A DNA stretch of 64,000 bases from Orlajensenia stereocauli (GTDB taxonomy: Bacteria; Actinomycetota; Actinomycetes; Actinomycetales; Microbacteriaceae): NCBI RefSeq assembly GCF_039548895.1, contig NZ_JBCLVG010000001.1. One strand, 5' to 3'. A model generated the notes under the pieces. It saw only the letters and a program-made list of their open reading frames with translations, had not been told where the DNA came from and searched no databases. Numbering within the stretch: the stretch's first letter is position 1; the number at the start of each line of letters is the position of its first letter. Both the position numbers and the translations under genes were made by a program. Shown here piece after piece: positions 49,362 through 58,800 of this stretch.

Positions 49362-50006
49362 ATGAATGGAACAGCCTCGAACCCCATCCACCTGCCCGGC
49401 CGCGTCGTCGTCTTCGACTACGGCGAGGTGATCTCCTTCTCCCCCACGCCTGAGAACCGCCGCGAACTGCTGGAGGTGGCCGGCATCGATCCGGCGAACG
49501 CCGAGGCGTTCTGGGAGGCGTACGAGGCCGGCCGCCGGGCTCTCGACCAGGGCACGCTGTCGATCGCCGACTACTGGGCCGGCATCGCCGCCGCCACAGG
49601 GGCCGCATGGTCGCCCGCAGAGCTGCACTCCATCTGGGCGATCGACTTCGTGGGCTGGCTGAGCGTCAACCCCGGAACCGCCGCCGTGCTCGAGGACCTC
49701 GCCGCCGGCGGAACCAGGCTCGCGCTGCTCTCCAACGCCGGGCGCGACTTCTCCAGCTACTTCCGCAACGGCTCCCTCGGTCCCCTCTTCGAGACTGTCG
49801 TCGTGAGCGCGGAGATCCTGGTCGTGAAACCGGATGCCGCGATCTACCGTCACACCCTCGACGCCCTCGGAATCACTCCAGCCGAGATGGTGTTCATCGA
49901 CAACAAGGCGGAGAACATCGCCGGCGCCGAGGCCCTCGGCATCACCGGCCACGTGTTCACCTCGGCCGACGGCCTGCGCAGCTTCCTGGAGGAGCTCGCG
50001 GCCTGA
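49362..50006 (+). CDS. HAD superfamily hydrolase (subfamily IA type)
   Basis: The 214-aa protein has a motif 1 FDYGEVISF (the second Asp of DxD is Gly), motif 2 LLSNAG, a Lys in VKPDAAIY and motif 4 MVFIDNKAENIAGAEALG. A helical cap lies at residues 25-95. The DYG form is seen in HAD IA proteins with varied activity (phosphatase or dehalogenase-like). The substrate is unknown. The ATG at 49362 was chosen because TAGGTT lies 7 bases upstream; a TTG at 49353 is in frame. Confidence 0.85.
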   Translation: MNGTASNPIHLPGRVVVFDYGEVISFSPTPENRRELLEVAGIDPANAEAFWEAYEAGRRALDQGTLSIADYWAGIAAATGAAWSPAELHSIWAIDFVGWLSVNPGTAAVLEDLAAGGTRLALLSNAGRDFSSYFRNGSLGPLFETVVVSAEILVVKPDAAIYRHTLDALGITPAEMVFIDNKAENIAGAEALGITGHVFTSADGLRSFLEELAA

Positions 50007-50065
50007 CCGCATCCGTTCCCCAGCTCGATCCCGTCCGACAGCTCGCCTCGACTCCCGGAGTTCCC

Positions 50066-51163
50066 TTGTCAGCACTGTTCCAGCCCATCACCGTGCGATC
50101 GCTCACGATCCGCAACCGCATCTGGGTCCCGCCGCTCTGCCAGTACGCGGTGACGAAGAAGGACGGCGTGCCCCACGACTGGCACCTCGCGCACCTTGGA
50201 GCCATGGCCATGGGCGGGGCCGGCCTGGTCATCGCCGAGGCCTCGGCCGTGGTTCCCGACGGCCGCATCTCCGACGAGGACACCGGCATCTGGAACGGCC
50301 AGCAGGCCGCGGCCTGGGCGCGCATAGTGGCCTTCATCCACACGCAGGGTGCTGCAGCCGGCATCCAACTCGCCCACGCCGGCCGCAAGGCGTCTGTCTG
50401 GCCGGAGTGGGGCCACGAGCAGCACGGCAGCATGGCTCCGGCCGACGGCGGCTGGCAGACGGTCTCGGCGTCCGACGTCGCCTTCGGCGAGTACGCGGCG
50501 CCCGAGGGCCTCGAACGCCCCGACATCGCCGTCATCGTGCATGCCTTCGCCGAGGCGGCCGCCCGCTCGAAGCGAGCAGGATTCGACCTCGTCGAGATCC
50601 ACGCGGCGCACGGATACCTCGTGCACCAGTTCCTCTCCCCGCTCAGCAACCTGCGCACCGACGAGTACGGCGGCTCGCTCGAGAACCGCGCCCGCCTGCT
50701 CCTCGAGATCATCGCGGCTGTGCGCGATGCGGTCGGTGACGACTACCCCGTGCTCGTGCGCTTCTCGGCCAGCGACTACGCCGAGGGCGGCTGGGACGAG
50801 GAGCAGACCGCCGTCGTTGCCGGATGGGCACAGCAGGCCGGTGCCGACCTGTTCGACATCTCCAGCGGCGGAAACATCGCCAAGGTGCGTATCCCCCTCG
50901 GTCCTGGCTATCAGGTGCCGTTCGCGGAGTACGTCAAGACGACGGCCGCTGTTCCGGTCGCAGCCGTCGGCCTCATCACCACGCCGCAGCAGGCAGAGGA
51001 GATCGTGTCATCAGGACAGGCGGATGCCGTGCTGCTCGGTCGCGCGATGATGCGCGACCCGCACTTCGCCCTGCGGGCCGCAGAGGAACTCGGCGTCGAA
51101 CTCGACTACTGGCCGCCGCAGTACGTGCGCGCGAAGCCCGCAGTGAGCGGTGGGTCGTGGTGA
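50066..51163 (+). CDS. NADH:flavin oxidoreductase, old yellow enzyme family (YqjM-like)
   Basis: The 365-aa FMN protein is a TIM barrel: SALFQPITVRSLTIRNRIWVPPLCQYAV (the Cys matches the YqjM redox-sensor Cys), GIQLAHAGRKAS (with His), DLVEIHAAHGYLVHQFLSPLSNLRTDEYGGSLENR, and VAAVGLITTPQQAEEIV. It reduces activated alkenes in vitro in homologues. The start is a TTG at 50066 with GGAG 5 bases upstream; there is no better ATG. It follows the HAD gene by 59 bases. Confidence 0.92.
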   Translation: MSALFQPITVRSLTIRNRIWVPPLCQYAVTKKDGVPHDWHLAHLGAMAMGGAGLVIAEASAVVPDGRISDEDTGIWNGQQAAAWARIVAFIHTQGAAAGIQLAHAGRKASVWPEWGHEQHGSMAPADGGWQTVSASDVAFGEYAAPEGLERPDIAVIVHAFAEAAARSKRAGFDLVEIHAAHGYLVHQFLSPLSNLRTDEYGGSLENRARLLLEIIAAVRDAVGDDYPVLVRFSASDYAEGGWDEEQTAVVAGWAQQAGADLFDISSGGNIAKVRIPLGPGYQVPFAEYVKTTAAVPVAAVGLITTPQQAEEIVSSGQADAVLLGRAMMRDPHFALRAAEELGVELDYWPPQYVRAKPAVSGGSW

Positions 51164-51164
51164 G

Positions 51165-51542
51165 TCAGCCGCTGCGCTGACCGAGCGCGATGATGTTGCC
51201 TTCGCTGTCGGTGAACCAGGCCGCCTTCTCGCCGTCGAGGTCGGCGATGCCGTCCACGGTCCTGAGGCCGGGCAGGTCGTAGTCGGCGAACGCGACGCCG
51301 GCTGCGCGCAGCTCGGCGACGGACGACTCCAGATCGGCCACCTCCACCATCAGCGCGGTGTTCTGAGCCGTTCCGGCGAACGTCGTCTCGTACAGATAGA
51401 CGGACGTGCCGCCGACGGTGTACATGAGCCCACCGGCATCCTGGCCGTCAGGCTTCCAGCCGAGCTTGTCTTCGTAGTACTGCCGCGCGCGATCGAGGTC
51501 TGTTGCGGGGAGGACGGCGGCAGCGGATTTCGCATTCAACAT
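51165..51542 (-). CDS. VOC superfamily protein, 125 aa
   Basis: One VOC domain of two beta-alpha-beta-beta units: MLNAKSAAAVLPATDLDRARQYYEDKLGWKPD and NTALMVEVADLESSVAELRAAGVAFADYD, ending FTDSEGNIIALGQRSG. The last Glu-Gly-Asn-Ile pattern matches the family. Substrate unknown. The ATG at 51542 has AAGGA 6 bases upstream; the ATG at 51548 is too close to it. It converges with the flavin oxidoreductase with a 1-base gap. Confidence 0.85.
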   Translation of the reverse strand: MLNAKSAAAVLPATDLDRARQYYEDKLGWKPDGQDAGGLMYTVGGTSVYLYETTFAGTAQNTALMVEVADLESSVAELRAAGVAFADYDLPGLRTVDGIADLDGEKAAWFTDSEGNIIALGQRSG

Positions 51543-51590
51543 GAGCATTCCTTCTGTTGAGCCCCGCCCCCATGGTACGCCCGCCGGCGT

Positions 51591-52640
51591 TCAGCGGCTC
51601 CTCCGGGTGGCGTCCTGCACCTCGCCGACGAGCTCCTCGATGATGTCCTCGAGGAACAGGACGCCCGTCGTGCGCCCCTCGGCGTCGAAGGCCTGAGCCA
51701 GGTGCGCGCCGGTGCGGCGCATCGACGCCAGGGCGTCCTCGAGGTCTGTCCCCTCGTACATCGAGGCCAGCTGACGGATGCGCTTCGGCGGAACCGGGCG
51801 CTCGGGCTGGTCATCGCCCGTCAGGTCGAGGTCGATGACGTCCTTGAGGTGCAGGTAACCGGCCGGCGTCCCGTCCTCGTCGATCACCAGGTAGCGGGAG
51901 AACCCGTGCTTGGCGACGGCGCGCTCGAGCGCTGTCGGCGTGAGGGTCTCGAGGAGGCTGACCACCTCGTCCAGCGGCACCGCGACATCCCGGACCTTCT
52001 TCGTCGTGAACTCGAAGGCTGCGTTCAGGGCGCCGTTCGAGTCCTTGAGGACTCCCTCGCGTTTGGACTGGCTCACGATCGTGGCCACCTCGTCGAGGGT
52101 GAAGGTGCTGTTCGCCTCCGACTTGGGCTCGACGCCGAGGAGGCGCAGCGATCCGTTCGCGACGGCGTTCAGCGCGCCGATCACATGACGGAAGATGCGG
52201 GCGATGAACACCAGCGGGGTCGCCAGAAGCAGCACGGCCTTGTCGGGGGCCGTGAACGAGAGGTTCTTCGGAACCATCTCCCCGAGCACCACGTGCAGGT
52301 AGGTCACGATGATCAGCGCGATGATGAAGGCGACGGTGCCGATGACCTCCTCCGACCAGCCGGTGAGACCCAGTGGGCCCTCCAGCAGGTGGTGGATGGC
52401 GGGCTCGGAGACGTTGAGGATCACGAGCGAGCACACTGTGATGCCGAGCTGGCAGGCCGCCAGCATGAGCGTCGCGTGCTCCATCGCCCAGAGCGCCGTC
52501 TTCGCGCGGCGGCTGCCCTTCTCGGCCAGGGGCTCGATCTGGGAGCGGCGTGCGGAGATGACCGCGAACTCCGATCCGACGAAGAAGGCGTTGACGACCA
52601 GCAGCACGGCCAGCCAGAGGATTCCCGCCCAGTCGTTCAT
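51591..52640 (-). CDS. CNNM/CorC-type membrane protein with CBS pair (second)
   Basis: The 349-aa protein has a DUF21 (CNNM) domain with about four helices: LLVVNAFFVGSEFAVISARRSQIEPLAEKGS, HVVLGEMVPKNLSFTAPDKA; then two CBS motifs (VPLDEVVSLLETL, and YLVIDEDGTPAGYLHLKDVIDLD). It lacks the CorC_HlyC domain seen in its partner. The family is linked to Mg2+/Co2+ transport. It overlaps the previous gene by 4 bases and probably works with it. Confidence 0.9.
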   Translation of the reverse strand: MNDWAGILWLAVLLVVNAFFVGSEFAVISARRSQIEPLAEKGSRRAKTALWAMEHATLMLAACQLGITVCSLVILNVSEPAIHHLLEGPLGLTGWSEEVIGTVAFIIALIIVTYLHVVLGEMVPKNLSFTAPDKAVLLLATPLVFIARIFRHVIGALNAVANGSLRLLGVEPKSEANSTFTLDEVATIVSQSKREGVLKDSNGALNAAFEFTTKKVRDVAVPLDEVVSLLETLTPTALERAVAKHGFSRYLVIDEDGTPAGYLHLKDVIDLDLTGDDQPERPVPPKRIRQLASMYEGTDLEDALASMRRTGAHLAQAFDAEGRTTGVLFLEDIIEELVGEVQDATRRSR

Positions 52641-54040
52641 GAGCGCGCCCCCTTCCTGTCGGCGGCTCGCGCCGGGACATCGACCACGGCCGGCTTGGCC
52701 GGCTTGGCGGGCTTGACGCCATCGACATCGGCCACGGGGGCCACCTCGGATTCGTCTGGAGTGAAGCGCAGCCTGTCGATGCGACGGCCGTCGAGTCGCT
52801 CGACGGTCAGCTCGCCGCTCTCGATGAGCACGGTGTCTCCGACCACGGGAAGTCGGCCGAGCTCGCTCATCACGTACCCGGCGACAGTCTCGTAGGTGCC
52901 GTCCTCGGGAACGATCAGGTCGGTGCTCTCGCGCAGCTCGTCGGGGCGCAGCATGCCCGGGAAGCTGATGGCACGACCGCGGCGCACGATGCCGGCGCGT
53001 GACCTGTCGTGCTCGTCGGCGACCTCGCCGATGAGCTCCTCCACCAGGTCCTCCAGCGTCGCGACGCCGGCGGTTCCGCCGTACTCGTCGACGACGACGG
53101 CCATCTGGTAGCCGCGGCCGCGCAGCTCCGCGAGGAGCACGTCGAGGCGCATCGTCTCGGGAACGCGCAGCGCCTCCGATTGCAGGGCCGACACCGGAAC
53201 GTCGGCGCGGCGGGCCCGGGGCACGGCCATCGCCTGCTTGACGTGCACGAATCCGACGACGTCGTCGACGTCCTCATCGATCACGGGGAACCGGGAGTGA
53301 CCGGTCTGAGAGGCGAGCTCCAGCACGGCATGGGCCGATTCTGCGCGCTGGATGCTGACCAGTCGCGGACGGGGAGTCATGACGTCGGATGCCGTGTGGT
53401 CGGCGAACAGCAGCGTGCGGTTGAGCAGGCTGGCCGTGTCGCGCTCGAGCACGCCGGCGCTCGCCGAGCGGCGCACCAGGCTCGAGAGCTCCTCGGCCGT
53501 GCGGGCGCCGGACAGCTCCTCCTTGGGCTCGACTCCGACCATGCGGAGGATGCCGTTGGCGCTTCCGTTCAGCACGATGATCGCCGGCTTGAACACCCAG
53601 GTGAACGCCGTCTGGAACGGGATGACGAACTTCGCCGTCTTGAGCGGCAGCGCCAGGGCCAGGTTCTTGGGGATCAGCTCGCCGAGGATCATCGACAGCA
53701 GGGTGGCGAGGGTCACGGCGACGATGGTCGACGCGACGACGGCGACGGCATCCGGGATCCCCCACGACTCGAGCGTCGGAGCCAGCAGGGAGCTGATCGC
53801 TGGCTCGAACATGTAGCCGGTGAGCAGCGTCGTGATGGTGATGCCGAGCTGGGCGCTGGAAAGGTGCGTCGACGTCTGCGCAAGGGCGGAGATGGTCATC
53901 TGCAGCCGGGTCTCGCCGCGCTCGCGGCGCGCCTCGAGATCGGCTCGATCGAGGTTGACCAGCGCGAACTCGCTGGCGACGAAGAAGCCCGTGCCCACGG
54001 TCAGGATGAGGCCGATGCCGAGCATGATCCACTCAGACAC
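52637..54040 (-). CDS. CNNM/CorC-type membrane protein with CBS pair and CorC_HlyC domain (first)
   Basis: The 467-aa protein has a DUF21 domain (GTGFFVASEFALVNLDRADLEARRERGE; MILGELIPKNLALALPLKT), CBS repeats with FPVIDEDVDDVVGFVHVKQA and VVVDEYGGTAGVATLEDLVEELIGEVADEHD, and a C-terminal CorC_HlyC domain (IVPEDGTYETVAGYVMSELGRLPVVGD). Related proteins affect magnesium efflux. The GTG at 54040 has GGAGG 8 bases upstream; a GTG three codons earlier is possible. Confidence 0.9.
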   Translation of the reverse strand: MSEWIMLGIGLILTVGTGFFVASEFALVNLDRADLEARRERGETRLQMTISALAQTSTHLSSAQLGITITTLLTGYMFEPAISSLLAPTLESWGIPDAVAVVASTIVAVTLATLLSMILGELIPKNLALALPLKTAKFVIPFQTAFTWVFKPAIIVLNGSANGILRMVGVEPKEELSGARTAEELSSLVRRSASAGVLERDTASLLNRTLLFADHTASDVMTPRPRLVSIQRAESAHAVLELASQTGHSRFPVIDEDVDDVVGFVHVKQAMAVPRARRADVPVSALQSEALRVPETMRLDVLLAELRGRGYQMAVVVDEYGGTAGVATLEDLVEELIGEVADEHDRSRAGIVRRGRAISFPGMLRPDELRESTDLIVPEDGTYETVAGYVMSELGRLPVVGDTVLIESGELTVERLDGRRIDRLRFTPDESEVAPVADVDGVKPAKPAKPAVVDVPARAADRKGARS

Positions 54041-54116
54041 GGGCGACACCTCCGCAGTTCACGGGCGAGGGTCTATGGCCGGGGGTGCTACTGGGCGGGT
54101 CATCCATTGTCAGCCG

Positions 54117-54122
54117 AGTATA
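54117..54122 (-). promoter_or_regulatory. -10 element TATACT for the CNNM gene pair
   Basis: TATACT on the minus strand (plus AGTATA) is a near-consensus -10, about 77 bases before the GTG. A GGGAAT hexamer lies 17 bases upstream of it; the leader would be about 70 bases. It sits inside a short inverted repeat (CCGAG...CTCGG). Confidence 0.45.
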
Positions 54123-54170
54123 TCCGGCTCGGATGGGACATTCCCCGGCAGATGGACGCTCCCACAGGCA

Positions 54171-54199
54171 GGCGCCGTCCTTCCTCGCACCACGGCGCC
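54171..54199 (-). terminator. Hairpin after guaB1
   Basis: Arms GGCGCCGT (54171-54178) and ACGGCGCC (54192-54199) form an 8-bp GC-rich stem with a 13-base loop, 8 bases after the guaB1 stop. No clear U-tail follows on the minus strand. Confidence 0.4.
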
Positions 54200-54206
54200 A
54201 CCCCGG

Positions 54207-55646
54207 CTACCAGCTGACCGGCAGCGCCTTGCCTTCCTCGTAGCCGGCGGCCGACTGGATGCCGACGAGAGCGCGGTCGGAGAACTCGGCGAGCGAGCGA
54301 GCGCCGGCATACGTGAAGGAGCTACGCAGCCCGGAGGTGATCATGTCGAGGAGGTCCTCGAGGGAGGGCCGCAGCGGGTCGAGGTAGATCTTGCTCGACG
54401 AGATGCCCTCGGCGAAGAGCTCCTTGCGGGCGAGGTCGAAGGCGTCGAGTCGGCCGAAGCGCTCACGCACGGCCTTGGTCGACGCCATCCCCCAGCTCTC
54501 CTTGTACAGGCGCCCGCCGCCGTCGACGGCGAGCTGACCGGGGGCCTCGATGGTGCCGGCGAACCACGATCCGATCATGACGGATGACGCTCCCGCCGCG
54601 AGCGCCAGTGCTACGTCGCGCGGGTAGCGCACCCCGCCGTCCGCCCAGACGTGGGCGCCGAGCGAGCGTGCGGCCTCCGCCGTCTCGAGCACGGCCGAGA
54701 ACTGAGGGCGTCCGACAGCCGTCATCATGCGGGTGGTGCACATGGCGCCGGGGCCGACGCCCACCTTGAGGATGTCGGCTCCAGCTTCGACGAGATCCTT
54801 CACGGCATCCGCCGTCACGATGTTGCCCGCGACGATCGGCAGGCCGAGGCCGAGGGCCTTCACCGTGCGGATGGCCTCGAGCATGCCCTCCTGATGACCG
54901 TGGGCCGTGTCGATGACGAGCACGTCGACGCCGGCCGCGGCGAAGGCCTTCGCCTTGGTGGCGATGTCGCCGTTGATGCCGAGGGCGACGGCGACCTGGA
55001 GGCGGCCGTCGGCGTCGAGCGTCGGTGCATAGATGGTGCCGCGCAGCGCACTCTTGCGGCTGAGCGTCCCGATGACGGCACCGCGCCTGAGCACGGGCAC
55101 GAACTCGAGGTCGGCGGCGAGCATGAGGTCGAAGGCCGCCCGGGCGCTGTCGACGTCCTCGGCATCGATCGCCGTGATGCGGCCGTGCAGCAGGTCGCCG
55201 AGGCGGGCATCGGGCAGTGCGGTCTCGAGACGAGAGGCGGCGATGGCTCCGAGGTAGGCGCCGCTCTCGTCGTTGAGGACGATGCCGTGCCCCTGCACGG
55301 CCGGCACCCTGACGAGGGCGTCGGCCACGGTGTCATCCGGGCTCAGCACGAGGGGGGTGTCGAACTCGACGGGCTGGTCCTTCACCCAGCGGATGGCGGC
55401 GTCCAGCTCCTGCAGATTCATGTCCTGGGGAAGGACTCCGAGCCCGCCGCGGCGGGCGAGTGTCGCCGCCAGGCGAGGGCCCGTGACCGAGTTCATGTTC
55501 GCCGACACGATCGGGATCGTGGCGGCAGTGCCGTCATCCGGGGCCAGGGAGACGTCGAACCGGCTCTTCAGCGCAGAATGGCTGGGCACGAGGAAGACGT
55601 CAGAGTAGGTGAGGTCGTGGGTCGGCGCGGTCCGATAGAACTCCAT
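54207..55646 (-). CDS. GuaB1 family IMP dehydrogenase-related protein (GMP reductase type)
   Basis: The 479-aa protein has the IMPDH barrel with an inserted CBS pair: MEFYRTAPTHDLTYSDVFLVPS, GVGPGAMCTTRMMT (catalytic Cys), VWADGGVRYPRDVALALAAGASSVMIGSWFAGT. Actinobacteria have this second IMPDH-like gene beside true guaB; mycobacterial GuaB1 has been shown to act as a GMP reductase. The ATG at 55646 has TACCGT 7 bases upstream. It is divergent from the 2-oxoglutarate decarboxylase gene. Confidence 0.9.
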   Translation of the reverse strand: MEFYRTAPTHDLTYSDVFLVPSHSALKSRFDVSLAPDDGTAATIPIVSANMNSVTGPRLAATLARRGGLGVLPQDMNLQELDAAIRWVKDQPVEFDTPLVLSPDDTVADALVRVPAVQGHGIVLNDESGAYLGAIAASRLETALPDARLGDLLHGRITAIDAEDVDSARAAFDLMLAADLEFVPVLRRGAVIGTLSRKSALRGTIYAPTLDADGRLQVAVALGINGDIATKAKAFAAAGVDVLVIDTAHGHQEGMLEAIRTVKALGLGLPIVAGNIVTADAVKDLVEAGADILKVGVGPGAMCTTRMMTAVGRPQFSAVLETAEAARSLGAHVWADGGVRYPRDVALALAAGASSVMIGSWFAGTIEAPGQLAVDGGGRLYKESWGMASTKAVRERFGRLDAFDLARKELFAEGISSSKIYLDPLRPSLEDLLDMITSGLRSSFTYAGARSLAEFSDRALVGIQSAAGYEEGKALPVSW

Positions 55647-55653
55647 GCCTCCC

Positions 55654-55659
55654 ACGGTA
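55654..55659 (-). promoter_or_regulatory. -10 element TACCGT, leaderless-type, for guaB1
   Basis: TACCGT, 7 bases (GGGAGGC), then the ATG at 55646. Confidence 0.45.
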
Positions 55660-55738
55660 GACCTCGGCACTGCCTCCTGCAGCCTCGCGAACATGCAGAT
55701 GCCTCTTTCGGGGGAACCGAGCCGCGGACAAAGGGGAT

Positions 55739-55744
55739 TAGGCT
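55739..55744 (+). promoter_or_regulatory. Candidate -10 element TAGGCT for the 2-oxoglutarate decarboxylase gene
   Basis: TAGGCT lies 79 bases before the GTG; transcription would begin near 55751 and leave a leader of about 73 bases. The gap 55647-55823 holds no gene. Confidence 0.4.
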
Positions 55745-55823
55745 TGTCACGGTGCGTGCTCGTCGTCTGGAACGGCGGGTTGACAAGTTGCAGTGAATCA
55801 ATGGAGAGAGTGGGCGATCGGCT

Positions 55824-58800
55824 GTGTCGAGCCAATTGACCGGGGCAAGTTCAGACGAAGCGGCATCGGCCGAGTTCGGAGCCAATGAGTGGCTCGTCGA
55901 CGAGATGTACGAGCAGTACGTCGTCGACAAGAACTCCGTCGATCCGGCGTGGTGGCCGGTCCTCGAGACCTACCACCACCAGACGCAGGCCAAGGCGGAT
56001 GCCGCAGCCCGCGCGACCGCCGATACGCCTGCAGGCGATCAGGCGGCCCCCACGAGCGAGGCCCCCGACACCGTGCCGGCAGCATCCGCTGCCCCGGCAG
56101 CCCCTGAGACCCAGGCGGCACCGGCGGGCCAGGAGGCACCAGCCTCCGAGCCGCGACCGCTCACGGCTCCCATCCCGATCATCGGTTCGCAGCCGGCTGC
56201 CCGCACCACGTCGGTCGCGCCGAAGCCGGTGCCCGTTCCCGCAGACGTGCCCATCACGAGCCCGCAGTCGGTCATCAAGGACGGCGCCGTCGAGGCGCCG
56301 CACGATGAGATCTCGCCCCTCCGCGGCATGGCCAAGAGCCTGGCGACCAACATGGACGCCAGCCTCACCGTGCCCACGGCCACCAGCGTGCGCACCATCC
56401 CGGCGAAGCTGATGATCGACAACCGCATCGTCATCAACAACCACCTGAAGCGCTCCCGCGGTGGCAAGATCTCCTTCACCCACCTCATCGGTTGGGCACT
56501 CATCCAGGCCCTGAAGGACTTCCCGAGCCAGAACGTCTACTACGAGGACGTCGACGGCAAGCCGTCCATCGTGAAGCCCGCCCACATCGGCCTGGGCATC
56601 GCCATCGACATCCCGAAGCCCGACGGCTCGCGTGCCCTTCTGGTCCCGGCCATCAAGCGCGCAGACACGATGACGTTCGGCGAGTACCTCTCGGCCTACG
56701 AGGACCTCGTGTCCCGTGCGCGCCAGAACAAGCTCACGGCCGACGACTTCAAGGGCGCGTCGATCTCGCTCACCAACCCCGGCGGCATCGGCACCGTTCA
56801 CTCGGTCCCCCGCCTCATGCGCGGCCAGGGCTGCATCATCGGCGCCGGCGCACTCGAGTACCCGGCAGAGTTCCAGGGCTCCAGCGAGAAGACCCTCGCA
56901 GGCCTCGCCATCGGCAAGACCATCACGCTCACCAGCACCTATGACCACCGCGTCATCCAGGGCGCCGGGTCCGGCGAGTTCCTCAAGATCGTGCACGAAC
57001 TGCTCACGGGCAAGCGCACCTTCTACAGCGACATCTTCGCCGCCCTCCGCATCCCCTACGCCCCCATCGAATGGGCGCCGGACATCAGCGTCGACATCGC
57101 CAGCGCCATCGACAAGACGGCTCGCGTGCAGGAGCTCATCAACGCGTTCCGCGTGCGCGGCCACCTCATGGCCGACATCGACCCGCTGGAGTACGTGCAG
57201 CGCTCGCACCCCGACCTCGACATCTCCAGCCACGGCCTCACCTTCTGGGATCTCGACCGCGAGTTCGTCACCGGCGGCTTCGGCGACAAGCGCTCGGCGC
57301 TGCTGCGCGACATCCTCGGCGTGCTCCGCGACTCGTACTGCCGCACCACGGGCATCGAGTACATGCACATCCAGGACCCTGCCCAGCGCGCCTGGGTTCA
57401 GGCGCAGGTCGAGCGCAAGTACGAGAAGCCCACCCACGACGAGCAGATGCGCATCCTGGGCAAGCTCAACGAGGCCGAGGCATTCGAGACGTTCCTGCAG
57501 ACCAAGTACGTCGGCCAGAAGCGCTTCAGCCTCGAGGGCGGCGAGTCCACGATCGCCCTGCTCGACCAGATCCTGCAGGGCGCAGCGGAGGACGGCCTCG
57601 ACCAGGTCGCCATCGGCATGGCCCACCGCGGTCGTCTCAACGTGCTCACGAACATCGCGGGCAAGACCTACGGCCAGATCTTCCAGGAGTTCGAGGGCCA
57701 CATGGCCGGCTCCGGATCGGGTGACGTCAAGTACCACCTCGGCACCGAGGGCACCTTCACCGGCGCCAACGGAGAGGAGATCGGCGTGTACCTCGCCGCG
57801 AACCCGTCGCACCTCGAGGCGGTCGACGGCGTGCTCGAGGGCATCGTGCGAGCCAAGCAGGACCGCAAGCCCGTCGGCACCTTCTCGACCCTCCCCATCC
57901 TCATCCACGGCGACGCAGCCATGGCGGGCCAGGGTGTCGTGGTCGAGACCATGCAGATGTCGCAGCTGCGCGCCTACCGCACGGGTGGAACCATCCACCT
58001 CGTCGTGAACAACCAGGTCGGCTTCACCACGCCGCCCACCGAGGGCCGCACCTCGATCTACTCGACCGATGTCGGCAAGACGATCCAGGCGCCCATCTTC
58101 CACGTGAACGGCGACGACCCCGAGGCCGTCGTGCGGGTGGCCCAGCTCGCCTACGCGTACCGCCAGGAGTTCCACCGCGACGTGGTCATCGACCTGATCT
58201 CCTACCGCCGCCGCGGACACAACGAGGGCGACGACCCCTCGATGACCCAGCCGCTGATGTACAACCTCATCGAGGCCAAGCGCAGCGTCCGCAAGCTCTA
58301 CACCGAGGCTCTCGTCGGTCGTGGCGACATCACCGAGGAGGAGTACGAGCAGGCGCACGCCGACTTCCAGGACCGCCTCGAGCGCGCCTTCCAGGAGACC
58401 CACGCCGCGCAGACCACCCCGATCACGGCCATCGGCGAGGACGACCAGAGCGACGCGTCCGGCGAGCCCGAGACCACCGGGGTATCGGAGCAGGTCGTGC
58501 ACCTCATCGGTGACGCCTTCAACAACAAGCCGTCCGGCTTCACAGTGCACAACAAGCTCCAGCAACTGCTGCAGAAGCGCCTCGACATGAGCCGCAACGG
58601 CGGCGTCGACTGGGCATTCGGCGAGCTGCTCGCACTCGGCTCCCTCCTCACGGAGGGCACCCCCGTTCGCTTCGCCGGCCAGGACGCCCGCAGAGGGACG
58701 TTCGTGCAGCGCCATGCCGTTCTGCACGACCGCACCAACGGCCAGGAGTGGCTGCCCCTCGCCAACCTGTCGCAGAACCAGGCCAGGTTCTGGATCTACG

